A DNA stretch of 63,210 nucleotides from Thermoplasmatota archaeon (GTDB lineage: Archaea; Thermoplasmatota; Penumbrarchaeia; JASLWR01), in assembly GCA_030740765.1 (NCBI GenBank), contig JASLWR010000013.1, positions 1-63,210 on the forward strand. Reading direction: 5' to 3'. Positions 46,201 to 55,351 of the stretch are shown one piece after another (within the stretch, counting starts at the first letter, position 1; every line of letters begins with the position of its first letter). Under the pieces are notes generated by a model that saw only the letters and a program-made list of their open reading frames with translations, was not told where the DNA came from and searched no databases. A program made the translations under genes and the position numbers.

Positions 46201-47562
46201 GACGATCACATCACCGAAGGTCTTGTCGTAATCGCTATCCATGTCGTCCATCCCCCACCCATCAAGGGAGATCCCTGACGAAGAATTGCCATCGTCGACG
46301 CAGAATATCTCCACCCAGTCGTCTTCCCCGCTCAAGCCATCGAACATCACCTCAGTGACAATAAAGACAGGTTCTGTCAGGTATGTGTAGGTAAAATTAT
46401 CCGAATAAGTCACGTTCCCCTCGTCATCGGTGGCCGAAACGTTATATTGAACTATTGTGCCTGCATTCATGGGTGGGCTGTTGTATGAAATAGTATACGA
46501 ATAATCGTCTCCCTCTACGTGGTTCATAGGGTACAGCTCTGCCGTGCCATCCCCCACCGAGATGGAAATATTTACCGAACTTATCTCTCCGTCGTCTGTG
46601 ACAGTGACGTTTATCATCACGTTGGTACCCGGAGTCGGATTTCCATCAGGTATTTGCACGACGGATCGGATGTTGGGCGGGCTGCGCGGCGGGACTGTAG
46701 TCATGGGATTTGCTTCGGTATTGGAACTCCAGCTTGCAGTGAGATTCTCCGTTGTCTCGTCGTGTCCGGTCTTGCCGTTCCCACCGTTCTGCACCTCTTC
46801 CGGTTCGACCTTTACAGTCCTGTTGAACGAGTTTCCGCTACTGTGAGCCCCGTTCTTTATGGGAGGATAGGTGGAGGCGTCGTTGTTGTAGTTCGACGTT
46901 GCCCCGTCTCCATCGTACTCGCTGTCGATACTTACTGAACTTTTATCGATCTTGTATGCATCACTGCTCCCCCACCACACGATGTCGACATCCTTAATCT
47001 GGTCACTGGTTCCATCCCAGTAGAATAGGACAACCGTCTCGCCACCATCTGTCAAACCAGCCGAGCCACCCATGAAACCAAATGTGTCGTTCATGTGGGG
47101 GGATTCAACCCCTTCAATGCAGTAATTCGGTACCGTCCCGCTGTATTCGGCAATGAAATCAGTAGAATTCATGGCCATAACCTGATAACCACCCGACGGT
47201 ATTGTGGAGGATACCGGGAAGGAGACCAAGAAGTCCGTGGCATAAGTGTGATTGAAGCCGGTGCTAGTATTGACTATGTTATAATAATCTATAATATCCG
47301 CGATAAAGTAGTTATCAAGAGAGATCGCCCCCTCGGTGGGATTGTATATTTCGATGAACTCGCCAGTGCTGGGGGTTACACACACCTCACTTAGAAGAAG
47401 ATGATCTGCGTTTGCCCTATTACTCTTCACGGGAGGAGTAATTGATTCATGCTCCGTTCCACTTATGGCAGGAAAGTTCATTATTAACATTAATGCGATC
47501 AGGCCAAGGCAGATGGTCCTTAGAAATGAGTATTTTTTATTTGTCTTTTTAGCAGTATTCAT
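43243..47562 (-). CDS. Lamin-tail-domain surface protein (tandem paralogue 2)
   Basis: 1439 residues with GAGGTGA 4-6 bp before the ATG. It repeats the layout of its neighbour: signal peptide, LTD (LLLSEVCVTPSTGEFIEIYNPTE), Ig domain, further LTDs (IVTEVMFDGLSGEDDWVEIFCVDD; LIMEVMFDDKDTDDDWVELYCVDD), Big_5 Ig domain (STVPSNLAVGVKIDSDIKMVF), carboxypeptidase-regulatory-like repeats, membrane helix (WTILIILVVLIVAVIIVIVIY) and a long Glu/Thr-rich tail. It has one extra regulatory-like domain (GVNLSLELYGVTYYADTDSDG) that its partner lacks. A TATA box (TTATATAAAG leftward, about 47637-47648) lies 75-85 bp upstream. The two genes are 107 bp apart. Confidence 0.85.
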   Translation of the reverse strand: MNTAKKTNKKYSFLRTICLGLIALMLIMNFPAISGTEHESITPPVKSNRANADHLLLSEVCVTPSTGEFIEIYNPTEGAISLDNYFIADIIDYYNIVNTSTGFNHTYATDFLVSFPVSSTIPSGGYQVMAMNSTDFIAEYSGTVPNYCIEGVESPHMNDTFGFMGGSAGLTDGGETVVLFYWDGTSDQIKDVDIVWWGSSDAYKIDKSSVSIDSEYDGDGATSNYNNDASTYPPIKNGAHSSGNSFNRTVKVEPEEVQNGGNGKTGHDETTENLTASWSSNTEANPMTTVPPRSPPNIRSVVQIPDGNPTPGTNVMINVTVTDDGEISSVNISISVGDGTAELYPMNHVEGDDYSYTISYNSPPMNAGTIVQYNVSATDDEGNVTYSDNFTYTYLTEPVFIVTEVMFDGLSGEDDWVEIFCVDDGNSSSGISLDGWGMDDMDSDYDKTFGDVIVRTGEIILVRYNDDTSVDDNNDTDGNGIINTYTGASNTRLKTAGDQVVLFDESGYIVDAVCWAFNGTLDSGETNDLTTVFDENQWISQLNTSCVNSEDVPEGGAISRSKGEADSNSKNDWHVLEPPTPGSFGNLSNLPPVILSVLLDPMPEDGTVMPMVNVTLTARITDELGILSANITWTLNGTPQQNIPLMNDGIVPDINIGDENWTAILPGQPAGSVVVLSVEAYDTTLERRISASTTLRFTEPPEVIKVLIMEVMFDDKDTDDDWVELYCVDDGNKGGGNYITGWSVDDMDGDTDKVFGNVSIHTGDLVLIHYNDDITSDENNSSDGNVDSVIDLYTFASNTRMKMEGDQIALYDQDHNIVDSVCWWMLNRTISSGTEPDDMAVLFAAGQWTSSENTSCVNTDDFEEGWSISRIRAEPDTNSKIDWQTLKTPTPGEGPASPVPFSFNFTVLMTGPSQAPVDGNFVLQWSVSGDTSFVEQTNISLYYYEDDLDGTGIFLAYLNPASQRYVWNLTGLKEGVYYIQVLIDDGIKAPYTINTSYALEILELMPPEVESTVPSNLAVGVKIDSDIKMVFDIKMDIGSFKLGDTFTITPIVDGNFIVEDEKTVIFDPMVSMAANTLYEITLEGVMSADGVTIENSYSFTFTTEILHLYEIKGTVVPKDVTVSIDGIEVDVTNGQFSTLLLNGTYRIVISADGYEDHVELISIYGGDKDLGEIKMEELPTEMHEVPRLGPFVYKGTTKPIEGVNLSLELYGVTYYADTDSDGYARFILPVEEIPVGTTITARKGDETKSWKWGEDDLYKVFVKPDDGINGNGNDTDKGSDTTLWTILIILVVLIVAVIIVIVIYLLRTKKKDIETGSTPNEPIIEQEEGTGETTDDGTEIEVRQETLTGENTDDIKGSDDLDQGEQSTDEVSEDNVEVSSPTIAETASNTPATLNQDENQVIAQITDDGSQELALENVFESTPITPQTISDEELLDEGS

Positions 47563-47636
47563 AATTTCACCTCATATATTAACATCGGAAAGATGAAAAA
47601 GCATTCACAATAAACAATATGGAGAAGTTATGGTGC

Positions 47637-47648
47637 TTTATATAATAT
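47637..47648 (-). promoter_or_regulatory. TATA box of the LTD gene pair
   Basis: ATTATATAAAG on the leftward strand, in the gap between the LTD gene and the end of the RPA-associated gene. It would start transcription near 47618. Confidence 0.5.
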
Positions 47649-47742
47649 TGGGGTCAATTTCACATATCTTTCTAAAAAAAAGAAAAAAATCGGGGCAGTG
47701 AAGCGGGAACTGCCCCTGGATACATAAGGAGAAAGGGATTGC

Positions 47743-48684
47743 TTATACCTTTTTCATTCTTCCTATCACAGGTTCGTATATAAGTCCTTTGTTCAGAAGG
47801 CGTCCCATGGTCTCTTCAAGGCTGTCCCGTGGGATCTTCTTCGTTTCGGAAATGCCGAGAATCTCATCCCATAGAGCCCCGTCGCCGCCTGCATCGGCAG
47901 TGTCCACCTCTTCGATGATGTCGAGGACGATCTTGTCCAGTTCCTCTTCAAAAAACTCAGGGGAGTCCTCACTCCCTTGCGGCTTCGCATCGCCTTCGAA
48001 CGAGGTTCTGTATTCCCCATTGACCTCCCGGGAGGGGACCGGGGTGAACTCCTCGCTCTGTTTCTCCCTCAATACTGTTGTCAGCGCTGAGACCATGTTC
48101 CTGAAGTACATGTCGGTGTCGACGCTGCCGTAGTTCTCTATGGCGAGGATGGCCCCCTCCGCCACAGCGGGAGCGAATCCCAGTTTGATTAGTTCATCCG
48201 CATCCGGTTTCGTCATTTTCTCCGCTTCGATATATGCCTCGATCCTTTCTTTGGTGGATTTCCCGGTACGGACGCACCAGTAATCGCGAAGGTTCTCGGC
48301 GACCTCTTTTATTGTCTCTGGATTGACCGATACGAAGAAACCACCGTCCTCGGGCTCGAACGACCGGACCTTCCCCACTACTGCCACGTATGTAGGGAAA
48401 GAGATATCGGCCAATACTGCGGCAGCGGCGGGATTATACTGACCCGCCGAAAGGTAAAAGTGCCCGGTGGTATCCGACACCTTCGCCCTGAAGAACGGTT
48501 CCTCAGGGGAACCGAGGTTCTCAACATCGGTCAACACACCTACGATGAAGACGCGGTTTATCTTGGCGCCTAGGGGGCTTATTATATAATTGGGAGAGTA
48601 TTCCCCCTCACCTACCACCTTCACGGCGGATCTGTTGAATTCGTCTGCAAATATCCGGTATGCCATTTCTCTTGGATTGCTCAT
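47743..48684 (-). CDS. RPA-associated protein (COG3390)
   Basis: 313 residues. An OB fold at about 40-125 (INRVFIVGVLTDVENLGS, FYLSAGQYNPAAA, YVAVVGKV) and the following helical region match COG3390, the protein encoded with RPA in many euryarchaea and shown in haloarchaea to associate with it. The tail (about 240-313) is acidic, then winged-helix-like (SLEETMGRLLNKGLIYEPVIG). It binds single-stranded DNA together with RPA in replication and repair. It begins 3 bp after the stop of rpa, with GGGGGTG 7 bp before its ATG, so the two are translated from one message. Confidence 0.9.
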   Translation of the reverse strand: MSNPREMAYRIFADEFNRSAVKVVGEGEYSPNYIISPLGAKINRVFIVGVLTDVENLGSPEEPFFRAKVSDTTGHFYLSAGQYNPAAAAVLADISFPTYVAVVGKVRSFEPEDGGFFVSVNPETIKEVAENLRDYWCVRTGKSTKERIEAYIEAEKMTKPDADELIKLGFAPAVAEGAILAIENYGSVDTDMYFRNMVSALTTVLREKQSEEFTPVPSREVNGEYRTSFEGDAKPQGSEDSPEFFEEELDKIVLDIIEEVDTADAGGDGALWDEILGISETKKIPRDSLEETMGRLLNKGLIYEPVIGRMKKV

Positions 48685-48687
48685 TTT

Positions 48688-50304
48688 TTACACCCCCAGT
48701 TCCTCTAGGAATTCCGCCACTTCCGACCTCGGGTCCATCTTCGAGAACTCGAAGCTGTTGGCGATCATCATTATTCCGTACTCGTCATTGGTCACATTCC
48801 CTTTCACAGTCACGGGTTTTGCCACAAGGAGATCGAATACGTCGTCGCTTATTAGATCCGGGTTGTTGATATTATCCTTCACGATCTTGATTGCTCGCTC
48901 AAGAGAAATGTTCAGTATCTTTTCTGTTAGATCTCGACCTATTATGAGGTGCAGCGCCCCGGTACCGTCGTCCAGTACTGCCTTGATCCTGAGATCGGAC
49001 TCGCCCTCCACCTTTTTGTGGATCGCACAGGTTCCCTTGGAAAGCACCCGTCTGCAGATGGGACAGCGCCAGATTAGACCGCTCCCTTTCTTGATGTCGA
49101 GTATGGCCCCGTCCACCTTTATGTTGATGGCTCCGTCCGATGCGATGAGGCTGCCGATAGTACGGAGCTTCTCCTCGGAAATGATGGAGGTGGGCGGAAG
49201 CTCCGAACCTTCCAGTTTTATCACTTTCGTGTTCTCTCCGAAGGTGAGCTGTGGACCTCTCCACTGTCGGATGTAGGCACCTTCGATACGGATGACGTCA
49301 TTGGGTTCGAGATCGAAATCCTCCCAGGCTGAAAACGAGCAGGTTCCAGTCTCATCACCGCACAATCCGGAGAAAACGGACTTGGTTCCACCTGCCGCGT
49401 TCACCGTTCTTTTCTCCACCTCGATAATCCTTACCTTGGTTATCACGTATTCCAGGCCTTCCTTGAAATCGTTGACCTTGAACTCTTTTGGTATGATCCC
49501 AAGTTCTTGTTCGTCGCTCAATCGTTTGATCTCGGTCCTCTCATTGAAGGCCAATTGCAGTCGGCCCCCCCAGCTCTTTGTATACGCGTTGTTTATTTCA
49601 ACAAGCTCGCCCAAGCCAAAATTGAACTCATCCCAGGCGCTGAACTGAACAGTTCCCGTGGAATCTCCCAGTACCCCGCCGAGAACGGTCCTTTCTTCAC
49701 CCTTCACTGTCACAGTGCGATCACGGATGCTGAGGATCTTGCCCTTCACATTAATGTTGCTCATTCTATCTTCAAGCTCGTGGATGTCAATGTCCCGGCT
49801 CATCTGCTGTGGGATGACTCCCACTGCATCGGCAGGTACCTTCTCTATGCTCACGCGATTCCCGAAATTAACCTGAACTCTTCCGCCGAACTCGCCCCGC
49901 ACATAGGCGTTCCTGATAAGCACGGTATCACCTTTTTGAATTTCCACTTCTTGCCAGGACGTGAAGGGAAGCACTCCGGAAGAATCGCCCATCAGTCCGT
50001 AATATATGGTCTTTTCGCCCCCATCCATCGATATGGTCTTGGGGTTGATGGAGAGCACTCTCACCTTGATATCCACGGAGGGCTCATTGTCCGTCAGTTC
50101 CATCAGGAGACGGGGGGCACCCAGTTTAGAGATGTCGCCGCCAAAGTTCTTCACGATCGCTTTCTTTGCACTGGGAAGATCTATCATGAATTTCTCAGTG
50201 TATTCCACTAATTTTTCCTGGATCGTTTCACGATCCGTTTTTCCATCGAGCACCCTTTCTATTTCATTCACGTGGGATGCGTATCTGTTTTTTTCATTAG
50301 TCAT
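48688..50304 (-). CDS. rpa: Replication protein A (single-stranded DNA-binding), multi-OB
   Basis: 538 residues. Three OB folds stand in tandem at about 75-170, 185-275 and 290-375, each with the pattern VxxKVRVLSIxxRTV...GxxGDxTGxxxFxAW, followed by NAYxRxWxGRxQLxF. A fourth OB fold at about 400-510 carries a zinc finger WRCPICRRVLSKGTCAIH (C-x2-C...C-x2-H), typical of archaeal RPA large subunits. It coats single-stranded DNA in replication, recombination and repair. GAGGT lies 7 bp before the ATG. The promoter is probably the TATATATA at 50394-50404. It heads the operon with the RPA-associated gene. Confidence 0.93.
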   Translation of the reverse strand: MTNEKNRYASHVNEIERVLDGKTDRETIQEKLVEYTEKFMIDLPSAKKAIVKNFGGDISKLGAPRLLMELTDNEPSVDIKVRVLSINPKTISMDGGEKTIYYGLMGDSSGVLPFTSWQEVEIQKGDTVLIRNAYVRGEFGGRVQVNFGNRVSIEKVPADAVGVIPQQMSRDIDIHELEDRMSNINVKGKILSIRDRTVTVKGEERTVLGGVLGDSTGTVQFSAWDEFNFGLGELVEINNAYTKSWGGRLQLAFNERTEIKRLSDEQELGIIPKEFKVNDFKEGLEYVITKVRIIEVEKRTVNAAGGTKSVFSGLCGDETGTCSFSAWEDFDLEPNDVIRIEGAYIRQWRGPQLTFGENTKVIKLEGSELPPTSIISEEKLRTIGSLIASDGAINIKVDGAILDIKKGSGLIWRCPICRRVLSKGTCAIHKKVEGESDLRIKAVLDDGTGALHLIIGRDLTEKILNISLERAIKIVKDNINNPDLISDDVFDLLVAKPVTVKGNVTNDEYGIMMIANSFEFSKMDPRSEVAEFLEELGV

Positions 50305-50641
50305 TTCAAAACCTCAGTTTTCTTTTTCCCGGCCTTCTTTTTTCTTATGCAAATAATCGGTTTTTGCCGGGTGAAACGAGTAATACACTTCGCTCTATAT
50401 ATACCTTTACGGGGGAGGGGGGTGAGTGAAAGTAAAACTTAAATACAATAATCTTCAAGGTGTAAAATACCAAAATCCGTAGTGAAAGTAAGACTTTTTA
50501 TAATCTAATTCAAAGAATAAATGATCCATATCAGCGAGAAAATGCTCTGAAGAGTTTTACATCGATACAAATAATTCAAATAATATGACGATTAATAAGT
50601 GGTGGAATTAATCGGAAAAGGTGAATCTCCAGGTGTTTTGA
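50305..50641. other. Divergent promoter region between rpa and the PKD/winged-helix gene
   Basis: The leftward part has a TATA box (GGTATATATAG, 50394-50404) for rpa. The rightward part holds two copies of a 16-bp motif, at 50425-50440 and 50481-50496, each followed by an A/T-rich box. Just before the ATG at 50642 is AGGTG at 7-bp spacing. No gene is present. Confidence 0.6.
50425..50502 (+). promoter_or_regulatory. Pair of AGTGAAAGTAARACTT motifs, each with an A/T box
   Basis: AGTGAAAGTAAAACTT (50425-50440) is followed by AAATA; AGTGAAAGTAAGACTT (50481-50496) is followed by TTTATAAT. The two are 56 bp apart. A third copy, reverse orientation, is at 63074-63095. The GAAA core just before an A/T box looks like a BRE-TATA promoter, but the match extends beyond what a BRE needs, so a shared regulator site is possible. 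Confidence 0.5.
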
Positions 50642-53600
50642 ATGAAGCATCGAAAAATCGTCATTATAATACTCCTCATCCTCCTTAATTCTCTTGCTGG
50701 GATCCAATTGAACAAGGATCCATTTGTAAAAAATAAAATTGCTATCGGGTCAATGGATGATGGTTCTACCTCAATGAATCCGAAGGATACTGCTAGAAGC
50801 TATCTGGAAACCGACGACTTGGGTGGTTCATGGTTTGACGATTTTGTAAATTCCTCGGGAACAGAATGGTTGAAAAACTTATCTCAAAATGATAATGGTA
50901 TAATTTTGAGGGGCAATCGTTCCGTGGCTTCATGGTTTTACAATGGCTGGTCGAACCGAAGGATGATCGAGATTGAAAATCCATCCGGTAAATATCTTTC
51001 AGGATATCAGATAAATTTATCAGTTCCCTTCGTTCCAGGTATGCAGGCTGATTTCGATGACCTGCGTTTCACGTACATAAACGAGAGCGAGGGGACGGAA
51101 GTTCCTCTTCCATATTGGATGCAAGAATTCAACAACGGGATTTCTTCCACTATTTGGATAAACATAACCGAAATTCAAGCACTGGGCCGTACAACTGTGT
51201 TGATGTATTATGGGAATTCGGGAGCTCTCAATGAGAGTGATGGAGACTCAACATTTCTATTCTTCGACGATTTTTCAGGATCGAGCATTGATCTAAATAA
51301 ATGGGCCGAACCACTGGTGGGAGCTAAAGCGTCCTATTCGATAGAGGAGGGATGTCTGTTACTAGAGGTTAACGATGTATGGATGGGTGCTGAAAACTGT
51401 TTCAAAAAAGATCCCGTAAATCTGGATAACAGGATTGTTGAATCAAGGCAAAAGATGGAGAAAGGGGGAACTGAAGCCGGAAACACCATAACCGGTTGTT
51501 TAGGGATGGCCATGAGCCAGATTAACTCTACATGGTCCAGGTGTATCGGAAGGAGTAAAAAGGATAATTCGTGGTTGAAATACACCTCATCCGATTCCCA
51601 GATGGATACAATATGGAGTCAGGGATCCTGGGATGGAGGCATTACGCCATATCATATAATTGGATTGGCAAAGAATGAAGAAGAGATCAGTTTATTTGAA
51701 GATTCCATTTTTCAAACGGCTTTTCTGGATCCAGGGATTACGGAAGAAGTTTATAAAGTATGGGTGCAGAATAAAGCTTATGGATATGCTGGTAACGGAT
51801 TTGGAAGATTATGGACCGATTGGTTTCGTATAAGGAACCACGTCACCCCTGAACCTCTCTCACATATTCTATCGGAAAAATTTTCTATTGAAGGTTCAGT
51901 TTTTTCAAAACCGTTCAACATTCCTGAATCCATGAAATGGGATTCACTGTCCTTGGAAAAAACAGAACCACTAAATACGTATCTCAACATCACAGTGATA
52001 AACGCAGACACGAATAAAACACTGGTTGGATTCGACAATCTACCTGATAGGGATATCGACCTCACAAGTCTTAATGATCAGGGGATAACAAATATCCGTC
52101 TGCAAGGATTGTTGGCTGGCAACGAGAGTGCGACACCGTTGCTGAGATCATGGGGTGTGGAATGGACGGCTGAAAATGTATGGCGGGACAGTTTTATCGG
52201 AAACCGAAAACTCCTTATTGTCGATAACGTAAAAATATCCAATGATGTACGTCCCAGTGGTCTCGATGAGATCGGATTCGTCCAATCGGAATTGATCTTC
52301 CTTCCGGAGAACATGTCATGGTCCGCGCTGCAAGTTCATCGTTCAGTTCCAGAAGCTACGACTTTAGACATTCAGGTCCATAACGGGGAGACCGATGAAA
52401 TATTGATGATCGGTCGGGGCGATGATGGATATCTTTATCTGGATCTCACCGCCATAGATCCCCTGGGAAACAAAGCCATATATTTAAGAGCAAATTTCAA
52501 GTCGACGAATGAGCAGGTCCCCGTCCTTTACGATTGGGGGATCCGAATTTCAAAGGATTCCTTGGAACCAGTGGCAGTGGCCGGTAAAGATATTACAATC
52601 GTTCAGCACGATCTCGTATATTTTGATGGAAGTTCCAGTTACGATAACATGGGAATTGTTAATTTCACGTGGACATTTCTTTACAAGCAAAAAGTCGAAA
52701 ATTTATTTGGAATGAATGCGGAATTTCGATTTGAAAATGCTGGCTCATTTCCGGTAACACTGATCGTATTCGACGCAGCTGGATACTTGGGAACTGATGA
52801 GATCATTGTTACGGTTCGGGATACTACCCCACCCTTGGCAGACGGTGGTTCCAATCTGGCTGTACCTCAATCCACGGATGTCGTATTCAATGCTTCGGCA
52901 AGTACCGATAACACTGGGATCATGAACTTTTCATGGTCATTCGTTTACGATGGAGAAATAATAAATCTATACGGTGAAGAAACCTCCTTCTATTTTGTCA
53001 TGCCCGGAATTTACGTGATAGATCTCAAACTTATTGATTTCAATAATAACCAGGCGGAAGATTCCTTCGTGCTTCACGTTCAGGATATAATAAAACCCAA
53101 CGCAATGGCTGGGGAAGATATGGCTGCCCAGCAGGGGGAATTGATACGCTTTAATGGAACCGGAAGCTCGGATAACGTAGGTATTGATAATTATACCTGG
53201 CTTTTCTTTGATAATGGTAATGTCGTGGTGTTGTACGGTGGAAACGTTTCTCACGTATTAATGACTCCTGGCGAATATCTGGTTACGCTCGTAGTCAGCG
53301 ATTCGGAAAAAAATATCGATATGGACTATCTGACGTTAATAGTAGAGGAGGACGATGAAGTATCGGGAGAGGATGGAACCGATACGGATGGCGACGGATG
53401 GAACGATACATACGAGAACGCCTCCGGCAGCGATCCCAACGACCGGAGATCAACTCCGTTGGATTGGGATGGAGACGGGATCAGAAACGAATGGGACGCC
53501 TATCCCCGTGACCCAAAAAGGTGGTTGAAAGAAGACGGAAGAATGAAAAATCTAGATATAGCCATCTTTATCGGGTTGGGAATGATACTCTTCTTGATCT

Positions 53601-54040
53601 GTTTTATTTCCTATTCCAGGATCAGCCAGAAAAATATCTTTAAACATCGGACAAGGGTTAATATCTGTTCATATGTCCAGAACCACCCCGGAGTGTATTT
53701 CCGTGAGCTTTCAAGACGGATGAACATCCATTCCAGCACGCTGCATCATCATATCCGTAAACTCGAAGATGCGAAGGTAATAAACACAGTTTCCGACGGG
53801 TATTTTATGAGGTGTTATTTTGGTGAACCAAAAAATGATGTTCGATCGCTAACCCCGACGCAGGAAAAAATGCTCAGTGTAATATCTAAAAATTCCGGAA
53901 TAACCTACAAGCAGTTGATCCAGAAGACGAATCTCACATATCCGACAATTTCATATCATGTAAATTCCCTATTGGACCGAGGGGTGGTTACGAAAGTAAA
54001 AAACGATGGTTTGATCCATCTATTTCTTAATAAAAATTGA
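50642..54040 (+). CDS. DUF2341/PKD head, Ca-binding stalk, TM, tandem winged-helix regulator
   Basis: 1132 residues. A signal peptide (about 5-22) is followed by a DUF2341 domain (about 98-200, WSNRRMIEIENPSGKYLSGY...YYGNSGA), a jelly-roll-like domain (200-420) and galactose-binding-like regions. Three PKD domains come next (about 645-900). An Asp-rich stalk (DTDGDGWNDTYENASGSDP...DWDGDG, about 913-955) leads to one membrane helix (about 971-992) and two winged helices: 1000-1058 (HPGVYFRELSRRM...LHHHIRKLE) and 1068-1132 (ITYKQLIQKT...SYHVNSLLDRG). The last 220 residues parallel the 5480-7009 protein almost block by block, though the extracellular head is different. A membrane-bound DNA-binding protein with an extracellular binding head is the simplest reading. 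A soluble double winged-helix gene lies 200 bp downstream. Confidence 0.85.
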   Translation: MKHRKIVIIILLILLNSLAGIQLNKDPFVKNKIAIGSMDDGSTSMNPKDTARSYLETDDLGGSWFDDFVNSSGTEWLKNLSQNDNGIILRGNRSVASWFYNGWSNRRMIEIENPSGKYLSGYQINLSVPFVPGMQADFDDLRFTYINESEGTEVPLPYWMQEFNNGISSTIWINITEIQALGRTTVLMYYGNSGALNESDGDSTFLFFDDFSGSSIDLNKWAEPLVGAKASYSIEEGCLLLEVNDVWMGAENCFKKDPVNLDNRIVESRQKMEKGGTEAGNTITGCLGMAMSQINSTWSRCIGRSKKDNSWLKYTSSDSQMDTIWSQGSWDGGITPYHIIGLAKNEEEISLFEDSIFQTAFLDPGITEEVYKVWVQNKAYGYAGNGFGRLWTDWFRIRNHVTPEPLSHILSEKFSIEGSVFSKPFNIPESMKWDSLSLEKTEPLNTYLNITVINADTNKTLVGFDNLPDRDIDLTSLNDQGITNIRLQGLLAGNESATPLLRSWGVEWTAENVWRDSFIGNRKLLIVDNVKISNDVRPSGLDEIGFVQSELIFLPENMSWSALQVHRSVPEATTLDIQVHNGETDEILMIGRGDDGYLYLDLTAIDPLGNKAIYLRANFKSTNEQVPVLYDWGIRISKDSLEPVAVAGKDITIVQHDLVYFDGSSSYDNMGIVNFTWTFLYKQKVENLFGMNAEFRFENAGSFPVTLIVFDAAGYLGTDEIIVTVRDTTPPLADGGSNLAVPQSTDVVFNASASTDNTGIMNFSWSFVYDGEIINLYGEETSFYFVMPGIYVIDLKLIDFNNNQAEDSFVLHVQDIIKPNAMAGEDMAAQQGELIRFNGTGSSDNVGIDNYTWLFFDNGNVVVLYGGNVSHVLMTPGEYLVTLVVSDSEKNIDMDYLTLIVEEDDEVSGEDGTDTDGDGWNDTYENASGSDPNDRRSTPLDWDGDGIRNEWDAYPRDPKRWLKEDGRMKNLDIAIFIGLGMILFLICFISYSRISQKNIFKHRTRVNICSYVQNHPGVYFRELSRRMNIHSSTLHHHIRKLEDAKVINTVSDGYFMRCYFGEPKNDVRSLTPTQEKMLSVISKNSGITYKQLIQKTNLTYPTISYHVNSLLDRGVVTKVKNDGLIHLFLNKN

Positions 54041-54245
54041 TTTTTTTAGATTTATTCCCCAAATGGGAAGTGACGGGTGGGTGGTATTTTCTTCCTTGTG
54101 AAACCGGACTCTGGAACATGACTGGATAGGGTTATTTCGAATGTTGTTTTAGAAACCATATATACTGATACTCCGGTACAGGATATCAGCAGGACATTTT
54201 CCTCAATGTCCTGGGGGGAATGCCTTGCACAGGGGAGTATTAAAT

Positions 54246-54716
54246 ATGAAACAGATTTCGCGGAAAAATGTAATTCAGGAGAGAACCAAATCGGTCTCGG
54301 GTTTTCCAAGGATTCATTTCAACAGCAACAGAAGGGCAATATTCAATTGTATACTGGAGAACCCCGGTGTGCATTATTCCAAAATAAGAAGGGAAACAGG
54401 GCTGGCCGCAGGGGTAATTACCCATCATGTCCGGGAGCTTGAAAGAAAAAGACTGATACAATCTCATTGCGGAAAATACTTGAAACGGTTCTATCCTTTT
54501 GGAATGACAATTAGCTGTGAGCCGCTAAGCGCCAGACAGAGTGAAGTTGTGGAAGTTATTTCACGGAGGACCTTTAGTTCCACAAGAGAGATAGCAGAGG
54601 AATTAGGGAAAACCCGCCAGGCAGTAATATATCATTTGAAAAACCTTGCTACCCTAGGTGTCATTAGATCGAAGATGAAAAAGAAGAGAAGGTTCTGGTA
54701 TACGATGAAAAAGTAA
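54246..54716 (+). CDS. Tandem winged-helix transcription regulator
   Basis: 156 residues with no membrane segment. The start at 54246 has GGGGAG 8 bp before it; the longer frame to 54225 adds seven residues. Two winged helices: about 25-85 (NRRAIFNCILENPGVHYSKI...THHVRELERKRLI) and 95-156 (FSSTREIAEELGKTRQAVIYHLKNLATLG). Both match the paired domains of the membrane proteins at 5480-7009 and 50642-54040, including the PGVHY and HHxRxLE motifs. It is therefore a soluble paralogue of the same regulator module. Its position beside the membrane version suggests the two may share targets or form heterodimers. Confidence 0.85.
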   Translation: MKQISRKNVIQERTKSVSGFPRIHFNSNRRAIFNCILENPGVHYSKIRRETGLAAGVITHHVRELERKRLIQSHCGKYLKRFYPFGMTISCEPLSARQSEVVEVISRRTFSSTREIAEELGKTRQAVIYHLKNLATLGVIRSKMKKKRRFWYTMKK

Positions 54717-54753
54717 ACAAAACCAAGATGTGGCCCCGATATTTCATTTTCAG

Positions 54754-55305
54754 TTACAGATAACCCCGGATCCGCTCATCCGTTTCGTTAAGAAATTCAC
54801 TTACGTCGATCCCCTCACCCCTTGCCAGGATCAGCAGTCGTATCTCCGGGATCACGTCAAGTTCCTTCAGCTCGTTCATCCGCCGGATGACCTGGCGTTT
54901 CTCGTAACCGCCTGCTTTCATAACATGATCCAATATTCTATCGAAGAGTGACTTCTTCGATGGTTTTTCTCTCGGTTTTTCCAGGATTTTCGTGGGCGGA
55001 TCTCCGATCTCCGCTTTAACTTCATCAGGGGTTGTTTCCATTACAACCACCTGGTCAACCTCTTCGAAGCTCGGTCTGAATAGCGGTGGGATCTCGACAT
55101 TGTCCATTGAGAACGTTGGCAGGAATAGCCCCTCCTTTTCCGCGACGTACCCGCTGAGGACCGCGCGTTCCACCACTAACTTGGATTGCGCCAGCGTGAA
55201 CCACCGGAGGTCCATTGACAGCGTGATCTCCATCTCCATCCTTTTCAGGGGGCGGACGCCCTTTTTGTGATAGAGAAATGCAATGGTCTGTTTCAACGGG
55301 TCCAT
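54754..55305 (-). CDS. DUF2240 protein
   Basis: 183 residues. The N-terminal half matches archaeal DUF2240: TIAFLYHKKGVRPLKRMEME, SMDLRWFTLAQSKLVVERAV and LSGYVAEKEGLFLPTF. The family has a winged-helix look, but its function is unknown. The C-terminal part (about 115-183) is a helical region with a KKSLFDRILDHVMK helix. It is the last gene of the leftward run that includes cdc48, 46 bp behind the HisA-like gene. Confidence 0.8.
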   Translation of the reverse strand: MDPLKQTIAFLYHKKGVRPLKRMEMEITLSMDLRWFTLAQSKLVVERAVLSGYVAEKEGLFLPTFSMDNVEIPPLFRPSFEEVDQVVVMETTPDEVKAEIGDPPTKILEKPREKPSKKSLFDRILDHVMKAGGYEKRQVIRRMNELKELDVIPEIRLLILARGEGIDVSEFLNETDERIRGYL

Positions 55306-55351
55306 GATCGTTCTCCGGATGGGAAAAAATCTTTTCTCATAATAAAAATAC

